Of a DNA stretch of 64,000 nt, positions 62,904 to 64,000 are shown piece by piece. The notes under the pieces were generated by a model. It was not told the origin of the DNA, ran no database searches, and saw only the letters and a program-made list of their open reading frames with translations. Location: the NCBI RefSeq assembly GCF_020707265.1, contig NZ_JAJFEQ010000012.1, positions 62,001-126,000 of the forward strand, given 5' to 3'. The position numbers and the translations under genes were made by a program. Source of the DNA: Massilia sp. IC2-477. Its GTDB lineage: Bacteria; Pseudomonadota; Gammaproteobacteria; Burkholderiales; Burkholderiaceae_D. How positions within the stretch are numbered: the first letter of the stretch is position 1; every line of letters starts with the position of its first letter.

Positions 62904-64000
62904 ATGCACATGAATGCACCCGATACGCCGCCCGGCGCCCTGGCGCCGCAGGAGGTCTCGCTCGACGTCCTGCGCGAGAAATATGCCAAGGGCGAAGAAC
63001 GCAGCATCGGCGACGTCCGCCGGCGCGTGGCGCGCGCCCTCGCCGCGCTCGAACCCGAGGAGCGGCGCGCCGAACTGGAAGCACGCTTCCTGTGGGCCCA
63101 GGAACAGGGCTTCGTACCGGCCGGGCGCATCAATTCGGCCGCCGGCCTCGGCCTGCAGGCCACCCTCATCAACTGCTTCGTCCAGCCGGTCGGCGATTCC
63201 ATCTCCGGCGCCGAGGACGGCCTGCCCGGTATCTATACGGCCCTGGCGGAGGCCGCCGAGACCATGCGCCGCGGCGGCGGCGTCGGCTACGACTTCAGCG
63301 CCATCCGCCCGATGGGCAGCAAGGTGCACGGCACCCGCTCGCGCGCCTCGGGCCCGGTCTCCTATATGGAAGTGTTCGACGCCTCCTGCCGCACGGTGGA
63401 ATCGGCCGGCGCCCGGCGCGGCGCCCAGATGGGCGTGCTGCGCATCGACCACCCCGACATCGAGCGCTTCATCGCCGCCAAGGACGCGGGCGGGCTCACC
63501 AACTTCAACATCTCGGTCGGCGTGACCGACGACTTCATGCGCGCGGTCGAAGCGGACGCCATGTTCGAGCTGGTGCACCGCGCCGAACCGGGCGATGAAG
63601 AAACAGGCGCCCGGCTGCGCGAAGACGGCCGCTGGGTCTACCGCCAGGTCTCCGCGCGCGCACTGTGGGACAAGATCATCGCCTCGACCTACGACCATGC
63701 CGAGCCGGGCGTGTTGTTCGTGGACCGGATGAATGCCGAGAACAACCTGTGGTACGCGGAAGAGCTGCGCGCCACCAATCCCTGCGGCGAGCAGCCGCTG
63801 CCCGCCTACGGCTGCTGCGACCTGGGCTCGGTCAACCTGACCGCTTTCGTCAACGATCCTTTCGGCGCCAGTCCCTCCTTCGACTTCGAGCGCATGTGCG
63901 AAGTCGCCGCCGTCGGCGTGCGCATGCTCGACCTGGTGCTCGATGCCACCGAATGGCCGCTGCCGCAGCAGGCAGCCGAGTCGCAGGCCAAGCGCCGCAT
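62904..64000 (+). CDS. nrdJ: adenosylcobalamin-dependent (class II) ribonucleotide reductase, 5' part
   Basis: About 365 residues are visible, running off the right edge. The start is ATG 62904 (AGGTGG 6 bases upstream) or 62910. Class II reductase motifs follow: PAGRINSAAGLGLQATLINCFVQPVGDSI (quoted as LINCFVQPVGDSI), with a redox Cys near 90; RRGGGVGYDFSAIRP; and NPCGEQPLPAYGCCDLGSVNLT (quoted as NPCGEQPLPAYG and LGSVNLT) near 291-312, containing the thiyl-radical Cys. It reduces ribonucleotides using coenzyme B12. The remaining substrate-binding and C-terminal Cys regions lie outside the window. Confidence 0.93.
   Translation, partial: MHMNAPDTPPGALAPQEVSLDVLREKYAKGEERSIGDVRRRVARALAALEPEERRAELEARFLWAQEQGFVPAGRINSAAGLGLQATLINCFVQPVGDSISGAEDGLPGIYTALAEAAETMRRGGGVGYDFSAIRPMGSKVHGTRSRASGPVSYMEVFDASCRTVESAGARRGAQMGVLRIDHPDIERFIAAKDAGGLTNFNISVGVTDDFMRAVEADAMFELVHRAEPGDEETGARLREDGRWVYRQVSARALWDKIIASTYDHAEPGVLFVDRMNAENNLWYAEELRATNPCGEQPLPAYGCCDLGSVNLTAFVNDPFGASPSFDFERMCEVAAVGVRMLDLVLDATEWPLPQQAAESQAKRR

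Overview
The window is GC-rich, densely coded bacterial chromosome. Gene content and order point to Burkholderiales, most likely Oxalobacteraceae of the Massilia/Telluria type. The evidence is MetX/MetW, the PF08886-type GshA with GshB beside a mannose-type EIIA/HPr/EI set, DUF3567, DUF4390 next to NtrY with a short NtrX, rlpA-rodA-mrdA-mreDCB divergent from gatCAB, and a porin-glnK-amtB operon. This assignment is inference from gene content. I see no rRNA, tRNA, CRISPR array, prophage or intact insertion sequence.

Layout. (1) 1-7130: a cell-surface-signalling locus on the minus strand (ECF sigma factor, FecR-like anti-sigma factor, TonB-dependent receptor with an STN domain, coupled metallo-beta-lactamase-fold hydrolase). 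It is divergent from a metallophosphoesterase lipoprotein. (2) 7147-11820: smg, dprA and a LysM protein on the minus strand, divergent from def-fmt. (3) 11850-16590: an orphan BrnA-like antitoxin, B12-dependent metH and an SPW membrane protein. (4) 16673-24966, minus strand: an EAL/HDOD regulator, a class II glutamine amidotransferase, a DUF3567 protein, a degenerate CobW-like remnant, NtrX-like and NtrY-like proteins, a DUF4390 protein and rsmB. (5) 25129-32192, plus strand: argS, a SPOR protein, dsbA, an SDR, birA, coaX, a second SPOR protein, and an SRPBCC/ArsR pair behind a repeated operator. (6) 32207-39280, minus strand: the elongasome set rlpA, rodA, mrdA, mreD, mreC, mreB. (7) 39592-42938: gatCAB, with a REP-like element between gatA and gatB. 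(8) 42999-46625: a tetR/GST divergent pair, a DUF6624 protein, pyrE and exonuclease III. (9) 46626-50191: a heavily structured intergenic region and a 1123-residue Ig-like repeat protein. (10) 50192-59626: a pseudouridine synthase, an M48 protease, metW-metX, ptsI-ptsH-EIIA-gshB, a methyltransferase and gshA. (11) 59763-62504: porin-glnK-amtB with a sigma-54 type promoter and an NtrC-like enhancer. (12) 62531-64000: ubiK and the 5' part of a B12-dependent class II ribonucleotide reductase.

Most genes are housekeeping and many are translationally coupled by 1-4 base overlaps. The most informative new signals are regulatory. Two identical-spacing ECF-type promoters (ATACCGGA-N15-CGTCTA) precede the sigma gene and the TonB receptor. 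An 11-bp-phased repeat array that includes a Pho-box-like pair precedes the metallophosphoesterase. An 11+6 bp inverted repeat ends 7 bases before the start codon of the Ig-like protein. Two ArsR-type operators overlap the -35 and -10 of an SRPBCC/ArsR operon. A sigma-54 promoter with a GCACC-N5-GGTGC enhancer sits upstream of the porin-glnK-amtB operon. I did not find a convincing wholly new multi-gene system. The least explained loci are the sigma/FecR/TonB/MBL cluster and the Ig-like protein with its leader.
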